Assembly (NCBI GenBank): GCA_013396755.1
Contig: VWZF01007012.1
Span: 270,202 to 334,201 of the forward strand
Reading direction: 5' to 3'
Origin: Sclerurus mexicanus
Lineage: Eukaryota; Chordata; Aves; Passeriformes; Furnariidae
Length of the DNA stretch: 64,000 nt
Part shown: positions 22,831 to 34,207 of the stretch, one piece after another
How the letters are laid out: each line of letters opens with the position of its first letter
Position numbering within the stretch: position 1 is the stretch's first letter
Notes under the pieces: generated by a model
The model's input: only the letters and a program-made list of their open reading frames with translations
The model's database searches: none
What the model was told of the DNA's origin: nothing
Position numbers and translations under genes: made by a program

Positions 22831-25800
22831 TTGAGCTGGTGCCCATCTCCTCCACTCACCCCTCAACACAGGCTGCTCCCTGCTCCCTGGTACATACTTT
22901 CCAGGCGACATCGTTGCTTTCATAACCATAGTGAGACTGAGAGGTTTGTTTTTCTCAACTGGATCCCACACACACACACACTAAAAGTTTCAGTCGTGTC
23001 TTTATTGACTTGGCTGGGGATCTGGACAAGAAGAGGTGGTTTATGTGAAGTTCATGCTTGGGAAATGTCTCCAGATGCCTCTGGCATCAGGAGGGGGCAT
23101 GGGGAAGGGCTGGGGCCTGGCACCCCTCTGCACATGGAGGCATCAGTGGTCTCAGCCTTTCCAGTCTTGCTCAGGAGATGGTGAGCAAGCCCAGCCTTTT
23201 ATTCCCTGGGGTGGAGGTAGGAGCAGACTCACCTGCAAAGCCTTTGGCACAAGTCCTGGGAAGAAGCAGCAGCTCCCCTTGCCAGCTGGCTTTGGGTGGT
23301 GTCCAGACATGTGGGCTTTTTAAGTGCTGGGTGTGAACAGGTGAACTGGCAGCTCTGTAGTCCTCTCCAGCCCAGCTTCCTAATGTGCCCAGTGTCTACA
23401 CTGAAAGCCCCATCCCTGCATGAGCCAGGCTCCTTCCAGTCAACACAGATGCCAAGAAGTGCCCACTGTGCTGCTTTTGGGAAGGTCTCAGCAACAACCA
23501 GGGGTGTGAAGAGCATCCACTGGAGATATGCCAGCTGAGAAAGTCTATCTTTGCCTCAGGTCACTGCCCCCCTGCCTCCCTCATCACTGTCCTGTCCCAA
23601 CACGGTTCATTACCGTCCCTTCCCTCCACACACTCCCAGCATCCTAGATCCACCAGCACCCTGAGCTGCTCCAGCTGATGGTGAGCCAAGAGCAACCCCG
23701 GGGATGTGAAGGACTGTGACATGTGGGAACAGACACAACCTGTGTCACTTAAACCTCTTTCAGCACCACATACTTCCCAGGCACAACACCAGCTGCCTCA
23801 TGGGTGCAGCACTTGCATCCTCAAAAGTCTTACCAGAGTCACAGAAAACAGGGCTGGAAGGAAACACAGACATCACTGAGCATCTCCCCTTCTAAAGCAG
23901 AGCTGGAACAATTAGAAGGTGAGTTTTGAGAGACCTAAGACATCACTGGCTGTACCCCAGTGTGTGCCTCAATTTGCAGCCTCTTTGATGCTGCAAAGGA
24001 CATGGCAGCTGCTTGAGAACACATAGCACCCTTGAGCAAGAGACAAGAAGGAAAAACATTGTCTACTTTAGCCTGAAACCACAAGAAAAATAGAGATAGT
24101 CAAAAAGAATGAGCCATTTGATCAGGAAACATGAGTTAGCTATGCAGGTCCATGAAAAATACCAAGGGTCTTTCAGTAACCACACAAGGTCAGGATCTGG
24201 TGATTATATCTTGTCTGAAAGATAAAACTTCGAGTGAGATTTTTTAAAAGAAGTTTATGTTTGATGATGTTTGATACCAAAAATAAACTCCCAGAGGACC
24301 ATAATGTTTGATACATGATGATTTCTGACACTGTTTTCCAAATAATAATGGAAAACCTCATCTGGCTGAAGTTTCCATGCTTTGTTTTACAAAAGTCTTA
24401 TTCTTTGAGTTATCTGAATGTTTAACTTAGGGGGACAGTTATGAATTGCTCTTGTCTGGACTGCAGAAAAAAAAAAATCACATAGAAGTACTGCCCAGGG
24501 TTTGATGAGTTTGGTATGCCTCTTAAGTAAAAGTGTTGTCCTTTCACAACAGCTGGTACAAGGCTGGGCTGTGCTAATGAGAAGCCCCTCAGTCTGAAGG
24601 ATGAGCTCTCGCTGTAGTTTTGGCCGAGTCTGTTGTGATGGTCCACTTGCTCCTCATGTAATTGCTCAGCTCCTGCCTCTTGACAATGTCAGACTTTGAG
24701 ACTAGAACCAGCCCCAAGTCCCATTTATCAGTGTTTGTAATGAAATCCACTTAAGAAGCCCTGGGCAATGGTAAAGTGTGCCCACCACCAGGCACCATTC
24801 CCCTTTCTCCTTTGGCCAGGGCAATGCCCAGCTGCTGCCTCGCTGGCCTTGCCACCGTGGCTGGGAGCTTGGAGGGGTCAGCTGGTCCCAGATGAAGCCG
24901 AGGTTTCTGATGCAGTTGCCTGACCATCAGAAACTGGACAGCAGCCCTGAATTCTTTTCTTGCAAGTCACTTGGACAGGCACCAGATGGTAAATACTTTC
25001 AGTCTCTCCATCCCGGGTCTGGGATGGAAGCAGTGACCTCAAGGTAAAAGACTGCCTGGTCTGTCCCTTGTACCTCAGGGTGGCCAGTCCTCCCACCATG
25101 GCTCTGCTGTCCAGTTAAGGTGTGAGAACCAGAGGGAATAAAAATGGCCGGACAAGGATGGAAATAGCCATCACCACCTCTCTCGGCTCTTGTTGTTTGA
25201 AACTGGAGCCAGATTCGTTCTGGGTAGGAAACAACCTTCCCATCCTGCCAAAAGCAGAGATATTTCGAAATTTCCCAAAGCCATGGTGTTTCCAGAAGTC
25301 TCATGAAAAACATCCAGCAGCCACCCTAAAGTGTCCAACAGCTGAGGGAGACCTGAGGCAACTCCTTTTCAGCTCAGGGCTCTTGGCTTTTCCAAGCTGG
25401 ATGTCTCTCCAGCTTTCCACCAGTGCTGTCCATCCTCCATGGACAGCCTTGCTCCTCTGCAGTGGGGATTTGAGCCAGGAGTGCCCAGAAGGAAAGGAAG
25501 TGTCCTCCCCACTAAGGTATGGAGCTGGGCTCACCCTGGACCCATGATTTCACTGTTGATATGAGGTGAAACAGATCGAGCCAGGACCCAGGACAGCCTC
25601 AGCGCTCCCTGCCGGAGATGGACATCCAGACCTCAGTCTGATATCAGCCAGCTTTAGGGAGGGTGTTCAACATACAGTGTAGAGTAAAGAAAGGGAGTCT
25701 TGAGCAAAGGAAAGAGATGGAACAAGAATATGGTCTATATCCATCCCAGATGGATGCAATTTCAGCTGAGCAGGGTGTGCAAGTGAGAGCTTTGCCTTGT

Positions 25801-28800
25801 TATTCATGATGGCACATTAAACGGCAAACACATGAAAAACTCAGCTCTCTAAAATGTAAATTCACTGGGGCAGCTCCTTCATTTCTATAGAAACAGCAGA
25901 GCTTGCCAGCAGCTAACTCAAAGGAGATGTATTCAGATCCCTGTATCAACCATTTTCTTGCACAACTGACCACAAAAAAAAAAAAATAAAAAAAAATTAC
26001 AATTCCCCCAAAAACCTGACAATAATACCATGGAAACTGTGGAGCAAAACACATGGGCTTAATCACTAGCTCTGAAATCACACGTATGGTACAGAACACA
26101 TATGGGGTATGTGCTCCAGAGGGGAAGGGTTATAATGGGGTATTTATAAAATGAACTGCTAAAGTGTTGTTCTCGTGCAGCTTTGCAGATCAAAACCGGA
26201 GCAAGGGCCGTATTTCTGTGCCAGGCTCTGCCTGCAGCCCCTGCAGAGCCAGCACAGCGACCTGGGCAGGCACATGGGACACAGAGAGATGGGACAAGGG
26301 AAGCTCAAGACCATGCCATCCATGGAAAAACCTCTTTGGAAAGGCAGATCACAGTAGACTTTGTGGATACCCCTCTAGCTGGCTCCACTGGGCACCTCCA
26401 GAACCCAGCAAGGTCCCACTGAGGATTGCCAATAGCACTGGAAGTGTGGGCAGCTGGCCAGGCATGGAATAGTGGTTTTGGCCCCATCTGGCTGCTTGAC
26501 TCAGGCTCTCTGTCACTGCCTGAGCTCTGACAGCTTCCTGGTGATGTCATACCATTGCAGTGATGTCACCTCCCTACATCTAAATCTCAGTGACATCGGG
26601 TGTGTGAGGAGACAACGTTCCCTGTTGCTCAGAGCTGAGGGAGAGGGTAGAGAAGGGTCCCCACTCTGAAGAGCCAAACCTGCACCCAGGCTACATCAGG
26701 TGTCTGGGGTTTAATCACCAGTGGGTTCCCCTGGGCAGCCCCAAACCTCAGCCTCCCACAGGGATGCCCTGCTGCCCCCTGAAACCTCACACATGGGTCT
26801 GTTGGCTGCTCACAGAATTACTAACTGTGGGCAATGAGAGGTTTTTATTTCTCTTACCAGCACTGTCACCTGGTTTCTAACTGGGAAATGAATTCATGCC
26901 TATTAATTATGAGTCCCTAATAAACACAAGCCCGGAATAATTAACTGAACTCCCTGTCCCCCTGCGGCAAGGCTGGATCAGTGGTCTGGCTGCTCTTGAG
27001 CCACCCCAGGATGCCTGTCCGAGCTGCAGCCAGCGGGAGAGCACTGGCCCTGGAGCAGAAAACAGCAGCATGAGATGTGATCCAGCCTTCAGTATCAAAC
27101 CCTCAGGGTTGTGAGCAACTGCCAGGGGCGACTAAGCCCCCCTGCTAGTGAGTTCAGAGTAATGTGCCATCCTCATGCCTCCTTTGCCACAGGCAGGGCT
27201 GCCAGTGCAGATCCCTGGACCTCCAGGCATGGTTTGGGTGATGCAGGGAGCTGGGGCTCCAACATGTGGAGCAGAGGCTCCAGCATTGGGATAAGTGACA
27301 GCAGCCTTTGGAAGGAGGCCTGGTATTCCTGTGAGCTGCCATGACCTCATTAACAGCCTGATTGCAGCTAATGAAGCAAAACCAAAGCAGAGAGTTGAGA
27401 TGGTAACAGGAGAGCTCTGTCTGTGCTCCTCCCTGCCCGGCTCTGCACTCTCTGCTCCGTGCCCTGGCTTCCAGGATCTGGCAAGTGCAGAGCTGAGGTC
27501 AGGACTGCTGCTCAGGTGACTGAGAATCTGTTTCTTAAAAGCAAAAGGAAGGGAAAAAAGGTTGGAGGAAGGGAGAAAGGGATGGGACATCCCTCCTAGT
27601 TGCATGATTTCAGTGCTCTGGTTATAGGGCACCCAGCCTCTCCTGCATGTTTGTATGTAATATCTGATACCTAGTAGCAGATCTCATCATGCCTGAATGA
27701 TATGGAAAGTCTGTGTGCAGCCACCAGGATCCATCCCTTGGGCTGGGGCAGGAGCAGCATTCCTACCCCCAGAATACATCCTGCAGGAAAGGGGCAGGGA
27801 TGCAGGAGAAGAGTTAGAGAGCGTGCAGGGCATCCTGCATCCTTATGCTCAGGTCTTTCCTCTGAGCTTTGAGCTCACAAATTCCCCTCTTAAATCTTGT
27901 GATAAGATCTGGGAAATGGATACATGGAGAAGGGGCTCTGTTTCCTGAAGATCTTGAGATGATTAGGTTTCTTTCCTAAGAGTCAGCCTCATGTCCCCAG
28001 ACACAGCAGCTAAGAGGAAAACTTGCACAGGGCAGACTGAGAAAGCATTGGGAGGCAAGAGCGGAGCACCTGCTTCTTTTCCCCAAACTTGGATTTTTAA
28101 TTCTCACAATTGCTTAAGATGATCATAATACTTCAGGGGCTGAATTTGGGTTTACAAATCTTGAAATCAGCAGAGCCAGACTGCAGCTTTCTCTGCGTCA
28201 CACAGCCAGGAAAATGCAACATGATCTGCATCCAACCCCCCCACCCCAGCAGCCTTCCTAGGTGGTTGCAGCCCCACTCAGGACAGGGATGATGTGGCAG
28301 CAGCAGCATGACAGCAAATCCCTTTCCAGCTCTTTTGGGCAACGCACCCCTCTCCCACAGCCTGCCATGAACTGGGTTCAACATATAATATAGGGGTGGG
28401 TGCCCTGTTCCTGCTTGGCCATGGCACTGTCTGAGGGCAGCGCCAGGGCAGCCCTGTCAATCTCTTCAAATCCCAGGAGGAAGATACCAGCTCTGCCTGG
28501 GCAGACTTTGATCAGTATAGGGCAAGGCAGGAATCTTCCCTCCCAGCCATGGCTAGCAGCAAGGAGCCAGATCACCCCACCAGCCTGGTTGCCCAGCCCC
28601 TCTCCCCTGCTCCCTAGGGACAGCACAGCATCCCTTCCCTTTGCTCGCTGTCTCAGTGGATAGCACACTCTCACCTTGAGGAGAGTGGAAATGGCAGCTG
28701 GAATGTGGGCTGGAAAAAAAAGAGAAAGAAAAAAAAAAAAAAGAAAATCTTGAGGCTTGTCCAAACCTATTCATGTTTATATTGGAGCCTGTGAGTGACA

Positions 28801-28815
28801 TCAGAGCAGGGAGAG

Positions 28816-28823
28816 TATAAACA
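28816..28823 (+). promoter_or_regulatory. CCN5: CCN5 TATA box
   Basis: TATAAACA lies 106 bases upstream of the CCN5 start codon, which predicts transcription from about 28,845 and a 5' leader of roughly 75 bases. A CRE-like TGACATCA sits just upstream at 28,796-28,803. CCN family genes commonly use TATA promoters. Confidence 0.65.
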
Positions 28824-28921
28824 CCAGCAGGACCTACTCCGGGCTTTAAAACCTGCGAACACGCCGCCGCCTCCAAAGTGCCCGGGGGGTGATGTGCTGA
28901 AGCGGCAGAGGGGAGAGCAGC

Positions 28922-31900
28922 ATGAGGCTCCAGCTGGAGAAGCAGCTCCTCTTCCTCTCCCTCCTCTGCATCCTCTCCAAGGTAAGGGAGACGGGGCACT
29001 GGGGCAGCTTTAGCCTTACTCGTGGAGCACACGGTTCTTGCGAAGTGAGATGCAGGGAGGACTGGGGCGTCACCACGAGCCCGGTGACTAACGCCGGCCG
29101 GCAGCCAGGCTGTGTCATTGCAGTCCCACGGGGAAAGAGCTGTGCTTGGGAGAGATATTTGAGATTAAGCAGCAGGGTCTCGACGTTCATGGGCCAAAGG
29201 CTCTGCTGCGGGAGCCCCTGGAGCACACAGGAATGACAGCAGTGTGCTGTTTGCTCGCTGTCCCTGGAGCTCTCTGGGCTGTGCCGTGTACAGTCCCTGC
29301 GAGCCAGCGAGCAGCAGCTCGGCAGTAGTGTGGCTCCTGCAGGCTCCTCCATCCTCGCCCAGCCTCCCGAGGCAGGGGCCAAGCAGTCCTGGCATTACTC
29401 AGCTCTCCCTGCTTCTTGGGGTGCTCACGCCAAGCCAATGCCTCCAACAGGATTTGGGTTATTGTAGTGATTTTTTTTTTTTTTTTTTCTCTTGGACTCT
29501 CTGTGAAAATATTTGCCTGTGAAGAGAACAGGAATGTTGAGAAGTTTGGGGCATCTCAGCTCCAAGTCAATTAGAACTGCTGCTTGAATCCCGAGGCAGA
29601 CCTTCTGTGAGCAGGGATGTTGTGGCACGTCGTGCCTATTTGACTCCTTTCCCAGAAAGTTCAGATCTCTGACAGGAGCCACATTGTCACTTAAAGACAA
29701 GTAAATTACAAGGAGCAGAGAGAAATAGATTAATGGCTTGGCTAATCTTTCTAAAACATCGATTTGTAATAGCAACCTCCTGAAAGATGAAAAATGCCCT
29801 TGGCTGCCTTTGTAAGCTGTGACAGAGAAAAGATTCTTGCCCCAGGTGCTTGCAAGAATCACCAAAGGCCCTCATGCTGCCAGCACAAACCTGGCCACCA
29901 GACAGTCCCTTGGTCCCTGCCACAAATTTCTCTCTGGTTCCTGCCACATTAATAATGCTGCTCATTGACAGAACTAGAACAAGAACCCAGATCACCCAGC
30001 CCATTTTGGATATATTTTATCTCCGATTGCTGGCACTGACACTTCTCCAGCCCCATAAAAAGCATCTAAACTGCTGCAAATGGGGAACAGATAGCACACC
30101 AGCACCCACCTTTGCTGTCTGACTGGTCATGTCAGACCTGATGCCACTGGGAGAAACTGGAAGAGAAAGAAAAATGGTATCTAAACCCCACACAGTCTGG
30201 CTGAACCCACCGCTCCCTTGGCAGGCTCAGCAGACACACCTGGACCAAGGCAGGGATGAATGGTTTGGTTGCATGTTTGCTGCTCTGCACATGCTGGCCC
30301 TGCATCCAGCAGCACATGGTGATGAGCAGCAGGGGTGCTGGGGGGGCTTGAAGCTGCCAGGGGGCTCACAGGCACTGTCAGGCCAGTACTGGCAAAGAAT
30401 TCACTTCAAACTGCAGAGCCAGCTCACTTGGCTTCAGGGTCTACGTGCACCAGCCCTGTCAGATATGACATGACAGGAGAACAAGCGCCACCTGTACAAG
30501 CTGTTTGTGCCAGGGTGATTGTGCAGGCAGGATGAGCTGATGGTATAAACACCTGTCTGCCCAGGTGAACTCCTGTGGGCACATCCCTGGCAGACAATTG
30601 GACGAGCAGACAAAGGACTGCAGTGTACAGCCCTGCCAAAGTGATTACTCAGTCTAGCCAGGAGGGAAAACATAGCTCCCAGTCCATGAAAATACGTCTA
30701 TCTCAGGGCTCCTCACCCAGTGAGCCAGGCCAGGTGAGGATGTTGCAGCCAGGGGCAGGCAGGGGATACAGCTGGACCAGCAAGGAACACAGTGAGGTCT
30801 GCCCAGCTTCAGATCCCCGCTGCCAATATGATGTCCTGTTTCTTGGCATAAATGAGAGCTGTTAAGACTGGAGTGAGGTGCTGAGCCTTCACCATGTGAA
30901 TTCAGTCCTTGCAAAGCCCCATCTCCCGCTGGACACAACCCACTGCCTTAGGGGCAGGCATGGGTGCGGGCTGCTTTCCCTCCCTCCCACTGAGCTGCCG
31001 GGGTCTGCTGACCTCATTAAATAACCACTAATGCATGGGATGTTCACCTTGTAGCTCCATCCTCCTTCCTGTGTATTCAGAGCAGTGCTACATTTAAGAC
31101 CCAATCTTGCAGAGTGCTGAGCATCCTTGATTCTTCCTGGTTTTCCGTAGGTGGCCTTCACAGGGGACAGTAGCTTTCCAGGTTGCTTCACTGTATTCCC
31201 ATGGATTTGCAGAGCCTTCTTCCACCAAAAATCTGCCCTCGTGATTGAAAAGGTTACCTGGCTGTCCCAGGGTTTTCACTGTTAGCCAAAACCAACCTGT
31301 ATGGAATCAGTGATGTCTTTGCCTCTGCAGGTGTGCGCCCAGCTGTGCCGGAGACCATGCTACTGCCCCTGGGTGCCACCCCACTGCCCCCGCGGGTCCC
31401 CCCTGGTCCTGGATGGCTGTGGCTGCTGCAAGATCTGTGCCCGGCGCCTGGGAGAGCCCTGTGACTTCCTCCACGTGTGTGACCAGAGCCAGGGCCTCGT
31501 CTGTGACTACAGCACAGCACCTGCAGGGACAGGAGGCACCTGCAACTGTGAGCACAGGGGTCCCCGTTCCCCCCCGGGGGATGCCCTCACACCCCAGTTC
31601 CAGCTGGCTACAGGCATCCCACAGCACTGACAGGGAGGTGGTTAGGACTAGGAAAGCAGCTTTTCTGAGGAAGATACACACAGCTTGGCCATGGGGCTGT
31701 ACTGCAGCTGCTGCCAGCTCTGGTGCAGTTTTCTGTCTGAGGATTCAGGGTGGTTTGAGTGAGGATAGACATGGGGGTCCTAGGGATGCTGCTGTCACCC
31801 AGGCAGGGCTGGAGCCTGGGGGTCCCACAGAGAAATCTCAGAGAAACGTTTGCTAGCCTGGAAACCCTGAAGGCACGGTCAGAGCCAAAGGGCAGGGGGT

Positions 31901-32833
31901 TTCTCACCAGCTGGTGAGCTGTTCCTTTGAAAAACCAGAGATGAGGAGGGAAGGTAGGGAAGGGGAGGAGGGTGGGTGATGGACATGCTTCTGCACACCC
32001 ATGTCTGCCCCATATACCTCTCAGTCATTTTGTGGCCCCCCACTTTAGTCCCTTCATGCCAGCCCCACAGTCAGCCCAGCAGTGCCCTCTGCCATCCACA
32101 TCTCTGTCACTCTGTCCCTAATGGGCTCCCCGTCTGTCACTTGCAGTTGAAGATGATGAGGAGGGCTGTGAGGTGAATGGCCGGGTCTATCGAGATGGAG
32201 AAGTTTTCCAGCCCAGCTGCAAACTCCAGTGCCGTTGCCTGGACGGGGGCTTCACCTGCATCCCACTCTGCCAGGAGGATGTGCGGCTGCCCACCCCGGA
32301 CTGCCCCTACCCACGGCGTGTCGAGATCCCAGGGAAATGCTGCCCTGAGTGGATCTGTGAAGCCCAGGACCAGCACCTCCTGCGGGATGCCAGGGCAGGT
32401 AAGATGCACCTCCAGGGAGGGGTTGCCCACACTGAGGATGGCCCCTTCACCCCAGGCTGTGAAACATCAGCAGGAGACACCTCACCACTCTCTGCCATCC
32501 AGGGCTCTGTCAGCAGCATCGCAAGGTATCTGCACAGCATCCGGCTCAACCACCCTTTCCCCCCTCCTCTCTCTTCTTTCAGCCCCCGGGGCAGCGTCCC
32601 CAGTGCTGCCGTACCCCTGCCAGGAGTGGGGCACGGAGTGGAGCACCTGCTCGGCCACCTGCGGCGTGGGCTTTGCCACGCGCGTCTCCAACCAGAACCG
32701 CTACTGCCGGCTGGAGACCCAGAGAAGGCTCTGCATCGTCAGACCCTGCCCTGCCCTGCCCGCACCATTCCCGCAGGTAAGTGAGGGCTGCGTGGAGCTG
32801 GTGGTGCCTCTGGGCAACAGGTTTGACAGATAA
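28922..32833 (+). CDS. CCN5: CCN5 (WISP2), secreted matricellular CCN protein, complete, 4 exons
   Basis: CCN5 is a secreted regulator of cell growth and matrix that, unlike other CCN proteins, lacks the C-terminal cystine-knot (CT) domain. Exons: 28922-28981, 31331-31547, 32147-32398 and 32583-32833, all with GT-AG borders (GTAAGG, GTGAGC, GTAAGA donors). Joined length is 780 nt, giving 259 aa; human CCN5 has about 250. Domains: signal peptide 1-23, cut likely after VCA; IGFBP-like 24-92 with the hallmark GCGCCKICARRLGEPC; VWC about 100-163 with CEVNGRVYRDGE and GKCCPEWIC; TSP1 about 189-232 with WSTCSATCGVGFATRVSNQN and CRLETQRRLC. Each domain is one exon, as in all CCN genes. The start is chosen because LSLLCILSK matches the known CCN5 leader. 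The tail after Q241 (VSEGCVELVV and nine more residues) is read through a GTAAGT sequence; if that donor is used the C-terminus would differ. Confidence 0.95.
28982..31330 (+). other. CCN5: CCN5 intron 1
   Basis: This 2.35-kb intron separates the signal-peptide exon from the IGFBP exon. It contains a T tract at about 29,469-29,488 and no recognisable repeat family. Several open frames of 90-146 codons have no known domain and are taken as chance. Confidence 0.9.
32777..32785 (+). other. CCN5: Near-ideal splice donor inside the last CCN5 exon
   Basis: CCGCAG is followed by GTAAGTGAG, a near-perfect 5' splice site, nine residues after the TSP1 RPC motif. In CTGF and other five-exon CCN genes the TSP1 exon ends at about this place and splices to the CT-domain exon. 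Here reading through gives a stop 57 bases later, so the site may be vestigial or may serve an alternative transcript. No CT-like exon was found downstream. Confidence 0.5.
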
Positions 32834-34201
32834 AGGGAAGCGCCAGCCGACACGAACCACGAGAGCTCCACTTATCAGTAGGCACCCCATCACCCCTCCT
32901 CAGCCCTGAGCTGACAGTGTCTCAGGGACAGATAAACCATCTCCTCAAACTTTCCTTGGAAAACAGCTGGTGGCAGGTGTAGACCTGAATTTTGGCGTCT
33001 CTGGATGTCCGAATGCAGGAGCACTCTGGAACCCACAGGTGAGCTCATTCTCCACTCTGCCTTTCCAGAGGGGAAGAGGAGGTCGTCTGTAGCTGTGCCC
33101 ACCCTGGTTTCATCCCGGAGCCAACGCCTCATCCCGGCAGAGTCTGGCACAAACCTACGGCATTGTGGTTTTGGTGAAGATGGAGAATGTTTCCATCAGG
33201 AAACTGGAGAAGAACTGATGGACTTTGGCTGCAAAGGAGGTTGGAAATAGAGAATATCTCCATGTCACCCAGCACCTGACTCCTCTGTGCACGCTGCTGT
33301 CCCAGGCAGAGTTACTGAGCAGCATTCCCGAGTTTCTTAGGCTGAATGAAATGGAAAATGGGGAAACCCTGCCCCAAGCATGAACCCACCCAAGAAGCCA
33401 GGAATTGGTCCTTTCCTGGATCCATGGGGCTTCTGGAGAGGTAATGCTGCTCCTCCACTACATCGTGCAGCTCTGCTCTGCAGGGACTGCAAGAGAGATG
33501 ATCTCCAGCACCTGGAAGCCCAAATCCCTGGAGGGATCCCTCGTGCCCTGGTCCCCCAGGGAGGGAGCACGTACATCAGGCTGCACCCCACAAGTCACTG
33601 CCGTGCCAGGCTGAGCTGCTCCACCGTGCAGGAGCTCAGCCATCCCACGATACCCACCCTGTGACCCAGCAGCCTCCTTCCTGGGCATGGGCAGAGTCCT
33701 CCTGATGGCAGCTCTAATTCACCTTCCCTGCATCCCTCCAGAACAAACACGAGCCTTCCCACTCCTCCTGGCCTCCTCCTCTCCAAAGCGCTGGCGGTTT
33801 GGCTGGGCTTCGGCGAGCGAGGAGCTCAGACGCCGGAGACACCGTTCCGCAGCACCAGACATACCTCCTGCCATCCAAGCACATTCCCTGTGAGCTGAGG
33901 CCAAAGGAAAAGCAGGAAAAAGAAGAAATCGCAAAGATGAGTCGGAGCCGCCTCCCGACAGGCTGGAACTGCTCCAGCTATGCAGAGAGAGAGCTGCTCG
34001 GCAATTCTGACTGTACTTTCTCTCAGCAATAACCCTTCGGGGCGATGGAAAATGAAACCCAAATGCCCTCTAATGGCCTCGCACAAGTGTGCAGAGGGAA
34101 CGCTCCACCGCAGGGAGAGAGGGGCAGCTGCAAGGAGAGTGCCTTAGGTGACATGTCCAGGTGAGACATGGACTTTTTAGATGTGTATTTGTGGAACTAA
34201 A

Positions 34202-34207
34202 AATAAA
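34202..34207 (+). terminator. CCN5: Candidate CCN5 polyadenylation signal
   Basis: AATAAA is the first canonical signal after the CCN5 stop codon, implying a 3' UTR of about 1.4 kb. It is followed within 30 bases by GTGTGGAGCTTGTTTGTG, a GU-rich downstream element. The 32,834-34,201 stretch has no recognisable coding exon. Confidence 0.6.

Larger units (their letters stand above)
17311..28740. other. Intergenic, orphan CpG island to CCN5
   Basis: No gene was recognised. The stretch contains a CR1 fragment (22,050), a possible degraded CR1 piece near 23,840-23,905, a short CA run near 22,967, an A-rich run at about 25,974-25,997 and a purine-rich A tract at about 28,710-28,745. The longest open frame is 243 codons on the minus strand (20,463-21,194); it is cysteine- and tryptophan-rich but matches no family I know and has no sign of exon structure. 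Confidence 0.55.

Noticed and set aside
23836..23905. Possible CR1 fragment (AGAGTCACAGAAAACAGGGC, then CTGGAAGG)
   Set aside because: It resembles the CR1 3' end but is too short and diverged to be sure; not listed as a feature.
32834..34201. A CT-domain (cystine-knot) exon of CCN5 downstream of the TSP1 exon
   Set aside because: Frames were scanned for a cysteine-rich CT pattern and none was found; the frame at 33,380-33,664 has only scattered Cys. CCN5 is expected to lack this domain.
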